Shown here one piece after another: positions 10,730 to 21,405 of a stretch of 64,000 nucleotides of DNA. Where the stretch lies: assembly GCA_003550325.1 (NCBI GenBank), contig QKWP01000585.1:121357-185356 (forward strand), read 5' to 3'. A model generated the notes under the pieces. It was not told the DNA's origin, searched no databases, and saw only the letters and a program-made list of their open reading frames with translations. This DNA comes from Gigaspora rosea (lineage: Eukaryota > Glomeromycota > Glomeromycetes > Diversisporales > Gigasporaceae). The translations under genes were made by a program, and so were the position numbers. Every line of letters starts with the position of its first letter. Positions within the stretch are counted from its first letter, which is position 1.

Positions 10730-11746
10730 TTTTTATTTTTTTTTTTTTATATATTGCAATGTCACATGTAAGTGGATTTTATTAGGTTTTTTAGATAATA
10801 CATTCTTGGTTAATGAGAGTACATATAGCTACACGTGCAACTTTTGGTTGCCTATTTTAAGTAGTCCGCCCGAAGGTTCTACACTATACGCCGTACCTGT
10901 AACCTAACTAGGAGATTACCCATTTAAACTCTCTGGTGTCCCCTGTCCTGTATCACCCACCACAATCACATCTACACATAACCTCGTGCTGCTTCAATTG
11001 AAGACCATCTAGATTGACATTTGCCATACTACTTGCACCCTAATTCTATAGGTAATCTAGTAGCATTCCAACTGCCGGATTACCCTAGGGAGGGTGTAGT
11101 ACAACCCTCTAATCTTTCTATGTCCCACACATTTCTAGATTAGGTATTGAATACCTTCACAATGGCTGAGGCCACTACTAGCAGTCAGGGCTAACCATTA
11201 AACTGCACAGTGTCCTTGCTCTTGCAAGGTTCATTCTGATCCCGATATCTACATCACCAGTCCTATAACCGATCCCTCTCAAACTACAAACCAGTTAGTC
11301 CGGATGGGTCATTATACCTCAGCTTTAGGTGCCTTTTTTGGTTAACTTCCCTTGGTTTCTAATTCTATAGCATAGGACCTTTTCCTCCAGTTTTCCGGCG
11401 GCCAGGTTGGTGCCTCACTTGCCCTGGGGTGTTCATCCAGTTCTTCGGTCTCAAATTCCAGATCCGCAGTATCTTCAAAGATCTTCATTGCCTCCTTACT
11501 CGGGTCTTGCCAAACAGGTTTCAAATATTCCAGTTCCTTGGATTTGTCTGTGTCACGGAACACAACTTCGCCCAAAAGCTCCCATTCAAGATGGTAACCA
11601 AGAACTACAAGTAATATACCCAACCGATCGTCGAATAAATGTTACTGGTACACAGGCCTATTTTCTAAATCGCCTTTAGTAGGATTTGAACTCTAGACCT
11701 GCCGCTTGGGGGTGACAACTTAACAACTTCCCTAAGTTGCCACACC
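10730..11746 (-). mobile_element. SINE-like retroposon with tRNA-like head and poly(A) end
   Basis: A GC-richer island of 1017 bp flanked by a perfect 14-bp duplication, ACCAATAAATTATT, at 10716-10729 and 11747-11760. Read on the minus strand it begins at 11746 with a tRNA-like head (A-box-like TGGCAACTTAGG, B-box-like GAGTTCAAATCC) and ends next to the left duplication with a T-rich plus-strand tract (10726-10750), that is a poly(A)-like tail. Head, tail and long duplication together indicate reverse-transcribed insertion in the manner of SINEs. A reading frame without a proper ATG occupies 11342-11620. Decayed relatives lie at 20.56-21.41 and 22.15-22.74 kb in the same orientation. Confidence 0.75.
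11342..11620 (-). pseudogene. Unrecognised reading frame inside the SINE-like retroposon
   Basis: About 90 codons without a stop, in ordinary protein-like composition: acidic, with HLEWELLGEVVFRD, LKPVWQDPSKEAMKIF and PTWPPENWRKRSYAIELE segments. There is no ATG near its start; the first in-frame Met lies in the middle (MKIF). Just past the stop the frame continues PKKAPKAEV, so the stop after KGS may be a nonsense mutation (TAA) in a slightly longer ancestral protein. I do not recognise the family. It may be a fragment of a host or retroelement protein carried by the retroposon. Relatives at 21.0-21.2 kb are too decayed to translate. Confidence 0.45.
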
Positions 11747-11846
11747 ACCAATAAATTATTGAATTGATATATATGTATCTAAAAGTACATATACCCATAT
11801 CATATGACTCACAATAATAACTTCATATTTAATAATAATATTTATT

Positions 11847-12439
11847 AAAGAATTGCTATTCGCACCATGGATTTTTGCTATTCGCATCATGGTTACACAA
11901 GATTTTCTATTTTAGAATTCAAAATAATATATGCACTTATGTTACATAAAGGCTCAGTGCATTGTTTTTGCAAAAATAATTTTTGGTTACACGCCACTAA
12001 TGTCATATAACATTACACAAGTCTAATTTTGGTAACCTAACACTGGGTCGGCCAGCATTAAGCTTAATGCTGGTGAGCACTATCATCATAATGCCTCTGG
12101 CGGGGTTAGACATAATTCTGGCCCATTCTAACCCTAAATCTAGGACATATGCATCTAGATTTAGAGTTAGAGTGGGCTGGAATTATGTCTAACCCTGCCA
12201 GGGCATTATCATGATGGTGCCCACCAGCATTAAGCTTAATGCTGGCCGACCCAGGTTAGGTTACCGAAATTAGACTTGTGTAACATTATACAACATTAGT
12301 AGCATGTAACCAAAATTTATTTTTGCAAAAACAATGCACCATGCCTTTGTGTAACACAAGTGCATAAATTCTAAAAATAGAAAATCTTGTGTAACCATAG
12401 TGCGAATAGCAAAAATCCATGGTGCGAATAGCAATTCCC
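11847..12439. mobile_element. 593-bp palindromic (foldback) transposon, 8-bp duplication
   Basis: The whole element is one long inverted repeat centred near 12140: GCTATTCGCACCATGG at the left matches CCATGGTGCGAATAGC at the right, and the match continues through GGTCGGCCAGCATTAAGC to the centre. It is flanked by TATTTATT at 11839-11846 and 12440-12447. A larger relative with the same end motif sits at 46726-47659 and also has an 8-bp duplication. Open frames such as 12270-12509 (-) come from the palindrome and are not genes. Confidence 0.9.
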
Positions 12440-12447
12440 TATTTATT

Positions 12448-13096
12448 ATAATAATTTGTGATTTATTTATATTACAGTATAAATTACTAAAAAATATTAT
12501 GTAGATCATCCAGGTGGATACTATTAAACGTCATCCACGTGATTAGGTATTAATTTTTTTTTGTTTTTTTTTTTAATCAATTATCGTTATTCATTATTAA
12601 GTCACTGCTATTTTAACCTTGCGACAGATTTACTTTGCTCTTGTATTCTTTTTTTTTTAATATCAAGATTCGACGTTACAACTATTAATAAGATACTGTC
12701 CACTACCGTAAGACGTTGCCCATAATCTAAGATTGTCATTACAAGAAGTTGTCCAACGCAGACATCGCCCACCACGAAACTTATAACAGACGTTGCCCAT
12801 CACGAAGCTTATCACAAACGTTTTTAACAAAACGTTGCTTATTTTTTACTGTAAAGTTGTCCACTACAAGGTATTGTAACTATAAAAGTTGCCCAAAACA
12901 GGGCTTTGTTCATTACGAGTCAATGCTAATTCATTTTTGCCTATGCTATTTTGTTGCTACTTTAAGCTGTTACCCACTTCAAAATGTTCACTATATTTGA
13001 TTTAGTATTAATTTTGAGTCGTTAACGGTAAGTATGTGCCTTTTATTTAGTAGCTACCTTTATTACAAGTATTCTTATACATACTTATTCCTTTAG
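12448..13096 (+). other. Presumed 5' region of the MULE relic with short repeats
   Basis: From about 12700 to 12930 variants of CGTTGCCCAYNACGAA recur at irregular short spacing (12711, 12749, 12763, 12793, and weaker copies at 12856 and 12889). Such subterminal repeats can be transposase binding sites in DNA transposons, but here the role is inferred from position only. No convincing terminal inverted repeat was found. Confidence 0.4.
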
Positions 13097-14520
13097 ATGA
13101 TGAGCCAAGCTGATGTTAGTTATAATGAATTTGATAACTCAGAAGAAGAATCAAGTAAAGTATATATTCTTTATTATGCTGCTTATTATTTAATCAACCT
13201 TATACTTACTTAAGCTTTTTGGTTGAGCCAGAATGAAGTCGATAAAGTTGCTAGCCAAGAAGCTTCCAGAGATCTTTTTTTACCTGTCATTTCAATTAAC
13301 CATAATGGAATATCTAAACGGCGTCCACTTGAAAAATTGACTATGCCTTTGAGCAAGCATCGAACTTACGTGTAGGATTGCAGTTTGAGCACTGGGATCA
13401 TGTTAATTTAGTTTTATTAGCTTATGGACAAAAAGAAGGTTTTGCGTGGCGAATTCAAGATAAAAAACTTGACAAAAATGGTGAGGTTTATAAGTACGTA
13501 TTTGAATGTCGACATGCTGGAAGCTTTTAATCAAAAAAGAAAACAACTGAACTTTCACAGCAATGCAATCGGAAATCTATCAAGACAAATTTTATCTGTT
13601 ATATTAATATTTGTTGGCCGCTAAGTGCATCGCGCCCTTCAATTACTAAATTAAATCTTACCCATTATGGTCACGCACTTTGTCCTAATAATGTACATTT
13701 TATTAATGTATACCGGCAGCTTCCTCAAAACATAATCGATAAGATTGAATTTTATGTAGATGCAGTTCCTGATATTAGTCAGCACACATTGAGAAAACTC
13801 TTACAAGGCGAATTTAAAGATCAATTGTTTTTAGACAAAGATCTAGCCAACGTTATTCAGCATTTTAGAAAGAGTGATACAACAGATCCAGCGAAGGATC
13901 CTGAAAATGATGCGTCTAATTTTTTAAAGGTTTTGAGAACATTTAAAAAAAAAGACCCAACATGGTTTATAGCAAATCATTGTGTTAAGAACTGCCTTTA
14001 TCATTTGTTTTGGATGACGCCTCATCAGCGAATCTATATTTAAAATATAATGATGTAATTTTAACAGACAATACAGCACAAACAAATAAATATCGATAAA
14101 CGTTGTGTTTATTTATAGGTGTTGATGAGCATCGACGTTCAAGAGTATTAGCCCAAGCATTAATGTCTGATAAAACGACTTCATCATATACCTGGGTTTT
14201 TAATAATATTATTACTGCAATAGATAATTTACCTCTATCAACAATTTTTTCTGATTGTGATACTGGATTAGGACCAGCTATTGAAGTCATATTTTCAGCT
14301 ACACGATATTTACATTGCTTAAAAAACAATTGGCATGTTCTCTTGGCTCTCGATATACTGAATTTCTGGCTGATTTTTTGGCCTGTCGAAATACGTTATT
14401 TGATGAAGTTTTTGAGCAGCGATTTGAATCTTTATATACTAAATATATTGAAGTATCCGCATATTTAAGAACAATCTATACCCGATTAAAACACGATGGG
14501 CTAAATGTTTTACTTTTCAG

Positions 14521-14720
14521 GTAAGTAGAGGTTAGGGTTAGGGTGTGTGTTCGTTAAAGGTTAGGTTTCAGGTTAGGGTAAGGGCGTGGGTTCGTAAAGG
14601 TTAGGTTTCAGGTTAGGGTAAAGGTGAGGGTTCGTTAAAGTTTAGGTTTCGGGTTAGGGTTAGGGTTTGGGGGATTAGGTTATATAATTTTATTAATCTT
14701 GTATTGCTTTTTTTAATTAG
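14521..14720 (+). repeat. Transposase intron carrying TTAGGG-rich tandem units
   Basis: A 200-bp intron (GTAAGTAG to TTAATTAG) between exons that join as FTFQ-DFNAEMSS in phase 0. It holds about three units of roughly 40 bp, each with CGT(T)AAAGGTTAGGTTTC and GGTTAGGGTAAGG words. Another intron of the same gene (about 15420-15540) also starts with GGTTAGGGTTAGGG. The sequence resembles telomere repeats but lies inside a gene. Confidence 0.7.
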
Positions 14721-15013
14721 GATTTTAATGCCGAAATGTCATCAACTCAGTGTGTGGAATCGATTAATGCAGTAATCCATAAATATGTCAATTCGCATTC
14801 ATCATTGATGGGATTTTTTAATAGAATACAAGCTAAGTTAGCTTTTGAACTTCAAAGAGCAGAATATAGAGATTATTTAGAAAATTTACCTTACAATATT
14901 GGGTCATCAGCATCAAGCCAGGTTTTTCCAAAGCTCATCGAATATTTGAAATTAGTTTTAACGGATGAAATATTTCAAATCCAAAAGGCCCAGATTGATG
15001 TTTGTTTCGAGTA

Positions 15014-15355
15014 CAGTCAACCCTCCATAAATGCAACCTCCATAAATGCAATACCTCTCTAAATGCACATTTTTTTTTATTCCTTAAAATGTTATTAGTG
15101 CTAAATGCACGTTCTATATTCTGTAAATGCACATTCTCTTGAATAACATTTTATATCACACTAACCTCCCTAAATGCACGTGGCCAATCAAATTTTAGTA
15201 TTTAAGATAGGTTATACAGTTTTAGTAGAAGTTACACAAACTTAATGATCTAATTTTTAAAAGCTGCAATTTAATTGGCTCTTTCTAAATGCAAACCTCC
15301 CTAAATGCACGTTGTAGGCTTATCCCTACGAGTTGCATTTATGGAGGGTTGACTG
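15014..15355. mobile_element. mariner-like MITE inserted in a MULE exon
   Basis: Terminal inverted repeats CAGTCAACCCTCCATAAATG and its inverse, flanked by the TA duplication (15012-15013, 15356-15357). Removing the 342 bp and one TA makes the reading frame continue as CFEY-NAQPIPFEQ, which shows both the exact insertion and that the host frame was still intact there. The interior repeats CTAAATGCAC words. Related element: 4687-4852. Confidence 0.9.
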
Positions 15356-16397
15356 TATAATGCACAACCAATTCCTTTTGAGCAAGTTTCTTTATATGAC
15401 AATATAAGTTTGATAATCATTAGGCCTAAAGGTTAGGGTTAGGGTCAGTCTTATTATGTTGAGCTTTGGAGGGGGTTTGATTTTTTAATTTTATTTTATA
15501 AGGTGTAAATTTTCTAAAATTCTATATTATTTAATTTTAGGCCGATGCTATTGATGACGCTGCTTGCATTGAGGATCATTCAGACAAGAGACAAAGGCTC
15601 TTAAATCTCTAATTAAGCATGTTAATTTTAGTAATATAATTGAACTTTGGGAAGTTTGGCATATAAATGTTAATACTGTTTCAACGAACTGTATTGTTTT
15701 GCTTAAGGACCAATCACACGTCTGTACATGCTTGCTTTTGTTTAGTGAAGGACTTGTCTGTTGTCACTTCTTTCAAATCATGTTAAAAACACTAAAAGCA
15801 AAATTTTCCATTACTTTAATAAAGAATCGATAGTACAAAAAGGGTGCCGATTTACTCAAAGTTAATACTTTATTTGATTCTCATGGTATATTAGACTTTT
15901 CTGAGGGATTGCCCATGACAAATGAATTACAAGCTTCATTCTCAACTATGGACATAATACGAAATCTTAGAGAGGATAATTTAAACGATAATTGCGAAGA
16001 AATTGATCATAAAATTTCAAAGCAACAAGTTTATGGTAAATGTGCAGCATTGGCATCAGAATTTAATTTGACTTATATTGCTGCAACTTTGAGAGGTTTA
16101 ATTCAACAAGTAGAGCAAGCTAACGGTGGTTCATTAAATGGCCCAGATTCTGATACAATTTAAAATTCATTTCTAGCTAATTCACGTGGAAGACATGCTA
16201 AAAGAATTAAATCATCTACAGAAATTCATGCTCCTTCAAGCAAAACTGTTAATACCAAGACTTGTTCTGGGGATACAAACACTTGTCAAAATTGTCTTAT
16301 TGATGGCCATAATGCAAGAAGTTGTGTGGCTCCATGTAAAACTTGTAATAAAAATGGTCATACTTATTTAAAATGTCCAAATAAGGAAAATGTCTAG

Positions 16398-17259
16398 GTT
16401 TTAGTATTTATTATTTGTGAATATTAGTTGTTTACTAATCGCTGCGAAGACAATTTATTTTAATGCTTTGTATCTGCTAATACTATATACGCTTATATAG
16501 TTGTGTTTGTTTGCAATATTATTATACATATTAATTTCGCAAAAGAAATTCATTAGTCGCGATGTTATTCTATTTAAATTGGGTGTGATGCATCATTATG
16601 TAACAATTAATAGATAACTAGTATTATTAGTTACTTCTATTAGTCAGCTATTATTTGTCACGCCCATGATTGGTCACATCCAGACGTCGTATGCAACAAA
16701 ATAATCATATGATACAATGGGATGGTATTTAGTAAAATCATCCAGGATGGTGGTTAGAAAAATTTATTATAAAATACATAACTAATTTATATTTTCTATT
16801 TCTAACTCTAAACTCTACTTATACTATTTATAATACTAACCCAATTCACTTTACCTATTATTAATCCTAATCCAATCCGTTTACTATTCCTAACTTAACC
16901 CAATCCATTTATATATTTCAAATTTTTTTATATAATGTATTTTACCTATTTTGAACTCTAAACCCAATCTATACTTGTTTAATTCAAATTTAATTTCTAA
17001 CTAATATACTAATTCCAGAGCTTAAAATTTTTGTATCTGCCAATGCTTTTTTTATAAGACCCAACTAAGACTTTTATATTTAACAAATTTTAGAACTTAT
17101 TTCAGGTCTATATATATCTGGTTTTGAATGCATCTAAATTTTGCATTTATACATAATAGATAAACTAGATTTTTAAAAAACTTAGTTAGATTTAGATCTG
17201 AATTTGCACTAAGTATATAGTAAACCTATTGTAAAGTAATAATTTGCAGCTAAATTAAC
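16398..17259. other. AT-rich stretch after the MULE relic, nothing firm
   Basis: Likely includes the 3' end of the MULE element. A weak resemblance between 16737-16750 (TCATCCAGGATGGTGG) and 12505-12520 (TCATCCAGGTGGATAC) might mark its ends but is too poor to claim. The rest shows CTAACCC-like drifted tracts and no genes. Confidence 0.35.
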
Positions 17260-17560
17260 TTATCTAAAATTCAAAGATGCCAATGTAGTGTTCTTGCAAA
17301 CTAATCTGCTAAGTTGTTTACAATTAATATAAGTCAGTATAATATATAAATTAATATATCTACTAGCACTTTTTCTCTTTATAAACTAAAAATAGCCTGT
17401 ATAATGTTTCTGCAAAGTATGTATAATGTTTTTCTCTTTTTGATCAAGCTTATTACTAGTAAAGTGCAAAAAATTCAGTAGAATGTTCTTGAAAAATATA
17501 CTAACTAATAATTTTCTCAATTTGATTTAAAATTATTATTAAAGAATCTAAAAAAAAATT
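17260..17560 (-). pseudogene. Possible leucine-rich-repeat relic
   Basis: Plus-strand text such as AATGTAGTGTTCTTGCAAA and ATCTACTAGCACTTTTTCTC recurs at spacing comparable to the LRR relic at 35.46-36.17 kb, in the same orientation. It is fully degenerate and the call depends on that analogy. Confidence 0.3.
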
Positions 17561-18430
17561 AGTAAAAAAGCTAAAAAAAACTCTATAACCAGATAGGTGA
17601 CATATAGAGTAGCTTACTCAGACCCTAAAATATACCAATAGTACAATGAAATCCATACTAACCTGCAAGTGATGAACTTCTTATACAGGACAACACAAAA
17701 ACAACACATAGAATAATAAATTTGCACTAACTAATACTCGATACAGAACAACTTATGAGCAAAATTTATATTTATAATGTAAAAATGATAAAATATAAAA
17801 AATAAAATACCCAACAAAAACTTTAGTAAAGCAACAATATAGAACTGCCACAAATGACAAAATCTATATTTATATTAATACTACAGTAGTAACAATAGTA
17901 TCTACAAACAACCCAAATAGCAACATACCTATGCAATGATACAGAACTACTCAAATAACAAAAACTATATTCACAAAATAATCTAAATAGTGGCATTATC
18001 TAAAGTGACAAGTTTATGCCAAGGCTCCAATAACACAATAATATGAAATGACTATAAAACTGGCAGTGATGATACATTTATATGAACTTAAGATAAGAAA
18101 AGTTACCTAACAAAAAAAATCAGATAATAATTAATATAATCATTATTTATATATTTCATGATTGTTATATTACACATAAGTGCAAGTATCAAAAATTTTA
18201 ATGTACTCTTAGAGTACATAATTATTAATTTTTTAAATATATAATATAATTACTTGTAGTAAATAGTATTTTTTAAATATTATTACCGGTAAGGGAGCTT
18301 CCAGAAATTACGTAATTTTTTGTTACTAATAAATTTCAAAATATTACCCCACTCACACACACCTGTACACTATTAGCCAATCAAATTTTATATTTTTTTA
18401 AAAATTATTTATATGTCCAATTTTTTGAAT
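17561..18430. other. AT-rich stretch, nothing firm
   Basis: No gene seen. Near 18290 the sequence AAGGGAGCTTCCAGAAATTA resembles the start of the repeat region at 52563 (AAAGGGCTTCCAAAAATTA), so it probably marks the edge of the family P repeat block that follows. Confidence 0.4.
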
Positions 18431-18850
18431 TGATAATAACTTTTGATCCACTGGTCCGTTTTGTATGATTTAACTACCAAAATGCTCATCTCAACGAGAC
18501 AATTCTAACAGGCCCAAAATCGTTAAAATCTAATTACAGGATCCCAAGATCATTCAACTTTTGTGTAATTTTAATAGTGATTTTTTAGAATCACTAAGTA
18601 AATTTTTTTAATATTGAATAACTTTTGATCCACTGGTCCATTTTGGATGTTTAACTACCAAAATGTTCGTCTCAGTGAGATGATTCTAACAAGCCTAAAA
18701 TCACTAAATTCCAATCACAGGATCACAGGATTGATAAAGATTTGTATTGTTAATAACAATACAAATCTTTATCGATCTTGGGATCCTGTGGTTGGAATTT
18801 AGCGATTTTTGGACTTGTTAGAATCGTCTCACTGAGACAAACATTTATTT
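18430..18850. repeat. Family P repeat: two direct copies and one inverted copy
   Basis: Each unit reads approximately TTTGATCCACTGGTC, TTTAACTACCAAAATG, CTCAACGAGA, GATTCTAACA, GGATC. Direct copies at about 18436-18560 and 18616-18745 are followed by an inverted copy at about 18760-18845, so the last two fold into a long hairpin through TATTGTTAATAACAATA. The same unit occurs three times at 52.7-53.46 kb. Confidence 0.75.
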
Positions 18851-18899
18851 AAAAATTTTATATAAATGTTATATATTAATAAAATTTACATATATAAAA

Positions 18900-20110
18900 A
18901 TAAATTATTTAGAAATAATTTATACATCGCACGTGCGATGTTGTCGCACCTGCTACAGATTATAAAATCAGGTGTAATGTAAAATCAAAACAATTAAAAT
19001 AACCCGTTTTTTTATTGGATAGGGTTAGGGTGAGGTATAGATTGTTTGTATGGGTGAGAGGAGGTCTTTATAGTAAAATTTTGCAATGAATTTTTTTGTT
19101 AGAATCCTAAGAGTAGTTTCATATACTCAATTTTAAGTTATAGACTATTTTTGACAAAACGAATGTTTGTTTTGAATTTTTTGATCATGTAATCTTTACT
19201 GAAAGTTAAAAAAAAGTATATATGTTTTTATAATAAAATAATAATATTTTGAAAATATAATAAATATGCTTTTATATAAAAAAATATTTTAATAATGTTT
19301 TTATAATATATTAATAATATAATAAAAATTTTAAAAATAAAATAAAAATTTAAATCTGTTTTAAAAATATTATAAAATTATTATAAAAACATTATTATTA
19401 TTATTTAAAAATAACTTAAAATAAACTTTTAAAAATGTTTTTAATACATTATTAAAAATATTGTAAAAATATTATTATTATATTTTAAAAAAAAATTTAA
19501 ATAATTTTTTTAAAATATTTTTAAAACATTATTTTAATATTATTAAAAATATTATAAAAACATTATTATTATATTTTAAAAATATATTAAAATAAGTTTT
19601 TTAAAAATATTTTTTAAACCAAAATTATTTTTAAAAAATGCTTATATCTCGTAATTTTGCTTATGAAACCATCCTTCGTATTTTAACAAAAAATCTTTTT
19701 TGCGAGATTTTGGGGTAAACACATTTGTCTAAATCATTATATTATTGATTTGTTTTATTTATATTATATTTAATATTATAAAATATATTATAATATGATA
19801 TATTTATATAATATAAATATTTATATTATACTATAAATATGAAATTTATTTAGTTTAATAATGTTTTAAAAATGTTTTTATTAATATTACTAAAACAGTT
19901 TTAATATATATTATTTATATTATTATTAACTTATAACTAGTAATTATAACGTTTTTTAAAATATAATAAAAACATAATTAATATATAATAATAATATTTT
20001 CAATTTTTTATAGTTTCAGTAAAGATGTTACACCTGATCTTGAAATTTGATTGGAAGAGCGACATATAAGGCGCATCGCATGGGGCAATGAATAAATTTA
20101 CTCTTATATA
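18900..20110 (+). repeat. Dispersed repeat U, copy 2, split by an insertion
   Basis: Left half 18907-19193 and right half 20025-20110 match copy 1 at 7640-8015 in order (GATGTTGTCGCACCTG, TTAGGGTGAGG, TTTTGACAAAACGAA, then CACCTGATCTTGAAA). The interruption is the element at 19194-20024. Confidence 0.75.
19194..20024. mobile_element. 831-bp AT-rich element with CTTTACTGAAA ends
   Basis: Ends CTTTACTGAAA and TTTCAGTAAAG are perfect inverted repeats and coincide with the point where repeat U copy 2 loses similarity to copy 1. The inside is repeated ATTTTTAAAATATT-like sequence with almost no GC. A short target duplication (AT) is possible but not provable. Confidence 0.75.
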
Positions 20111-20557
20111 TATATATATATTAATTTCAAAGTGCCTATCTTGGGACTTAGAACCTTTTATTCAAGATATTAGAACTGTTGATAGTCTATATAGAGATCA
20201 ACTAGTATTTGTTGGCCGGAGCATAGCGACAGTCAATTAGTATCTATGCAAAGTGATACAAAAATTACTTTCCTGATGTGCTTCAATTGTAAAATCTTGA
20301 CAAATTTTACTTTTTTGATATACTTGCATATATATAATGTAAATCTTATCAGAAATGGTATTTGAAAATTTTTTGTTTGTCCGCACGCGTGTCTATATTT
20401 GTGCTTTAATATTACCAATATATGCATATAAACGCGTTTGTGTAATATGATGAACATCATATGATGGATTCCGGATATATAATGATAGTACAATATAAGT
20501 ATTTAAATATTTTGGCTCTGGCCCTACAATACTACGTATTAGCCTAGTTATATTGAC
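20111..20557. other. AT-rich spacer, nothing seen
   Basis: A minus-strand open frame at 20233-20493 has no recognisable domain and is not supported as a gene. Confidence 0.35.
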
Positions 20558-21405
20558 AAAAGTACAATTAGCTATATTTGCAACTTTGGTTGCCTATTTA
20601 AGAGCTACCCTAAAGTTCTATGCTAGCTGCTCTTATATTGGCATTGCCTATTTAAATTCTCTAATCCCTGTTCCTTCTGCCAACCCATTCTGTATTACTG
20701 AAACAGTCCCAATATATAAATTAGTTATAGTTCCAAATACTTATCTATTGTTCTTAGAACTCAGCCAGGTGATTCCAGTCCTGTTATTTTTAACAGAAAA
20801 CTTAATAAAGTAGTACCATGCCTATTTTAAATATTTATTTATACTTCAGTAACTTATACATTTACTATTACTTATACTTGTAGTCAGGAGTAAACTGCTA
20901 TAGTTACCTACTTCTGCCTTTATGAAGTTTACCAACCTAGTACACTTTTTTTTCAAACTACCAATTTAATTAGCCCAGAAGAATTGGTTATCCAGGCTTT
21001 AGGTGCCTAGTAGTCTCTCTTTTCTTGGTTTATACTTCTGTAACGCATACTTTTTTCTCTAATACAATTCTGGTAGCCAAGTTAGTGTTTTCTTTTGCAT
21101 AAAGACTTTTCCCTATTCAGTTCTAGTTTAGATACTATTGAAAGCTAGCTATTCTTTATTTAGGTCTTGCCAAGCTTATTTTTATCCTTATAGCATTCCT
21201 AGAATTTCTTGTGCTAGTATTATACTAGCATCCAAAATTTGGTGTAACACAGTTTTCAGGATCTATGACCCAACTATAGCAGGATTATGCGATCACACAA
21301 TGTAAATCTATTTTTCAAAGTGTTGTCTAGTGGGATTTGAACTTTAGATCTGCAGCTAGTAGTAACAACTTACCAACTTCTCTAAGTTATCTCACTCTAA
21401 AAATA
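20558..21405 (-). mobile_element. Decayed copy 2 of the SINE-like retroposon
   Basis: Matches the element at 10730-11746 in order and orientation: TTTGCAACTTTGGTTGCCTA near the left, GGTCTTGCCAAGCTTATTTTT in the former reading frame, and the tRNA-like head TTTGAACTTTAGATCTGC at the right. Many C and G positions have become T and A, so the copy is AT-rich and untranslatable. Confidence 0.65.

Larger units (their letters stand above)
13097..16397 (+). pseudogene. MULE-type transposase, broken, with SWIM and zinc-knuckle parts
   Basis: The frames, read in order, give a FAR1/MULE protein. Exon 1 starts at ATG 13097 and ends at 13159; a 72-bp intron follows. A FAR1-like segment contains FEHWDHVNLVLLAYGQKEGF (13390-13450). 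The MULE core has TDNTAQTNKYR (14070), FSDCDTGLGPAI (14246) and LHCL. A conserved STQCVESINAVIHKY block begins near 14740. A SWIM finger (C-T-C then C-C-H) lies at 15720-15775 and zinc knuckles (CQNCLIDGHNARSC, CKTCNKNGH) at 16280-16380. Damage: frameshifts or stops near 13374, 13530, 14030, 14098, 14320, 14490, 15590, 15830 and 16160. A MITE sits in an exon at 15014-15355. The element can no longer make transposase. The family assignment is firm from domain order. Confidence 0.85.

Noticed and set aside
11407..11679. Plus-strand open frames across the retroposon
   Set aside because: They lie opposite the more protein-like minus-strand frame and run into the tRNA-like head; no support.
12270..12509. 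79-codon minus-strand frame
   Set aside because: It lies on one arm of the palindromic transposon and starts outside it.
12505..16760. TCATCCAGG words at both sides as terminal repeats of the MULE
   Set aside because: The similarity is short and breaks off after about ten bases; no 9-bp target duplication was found.
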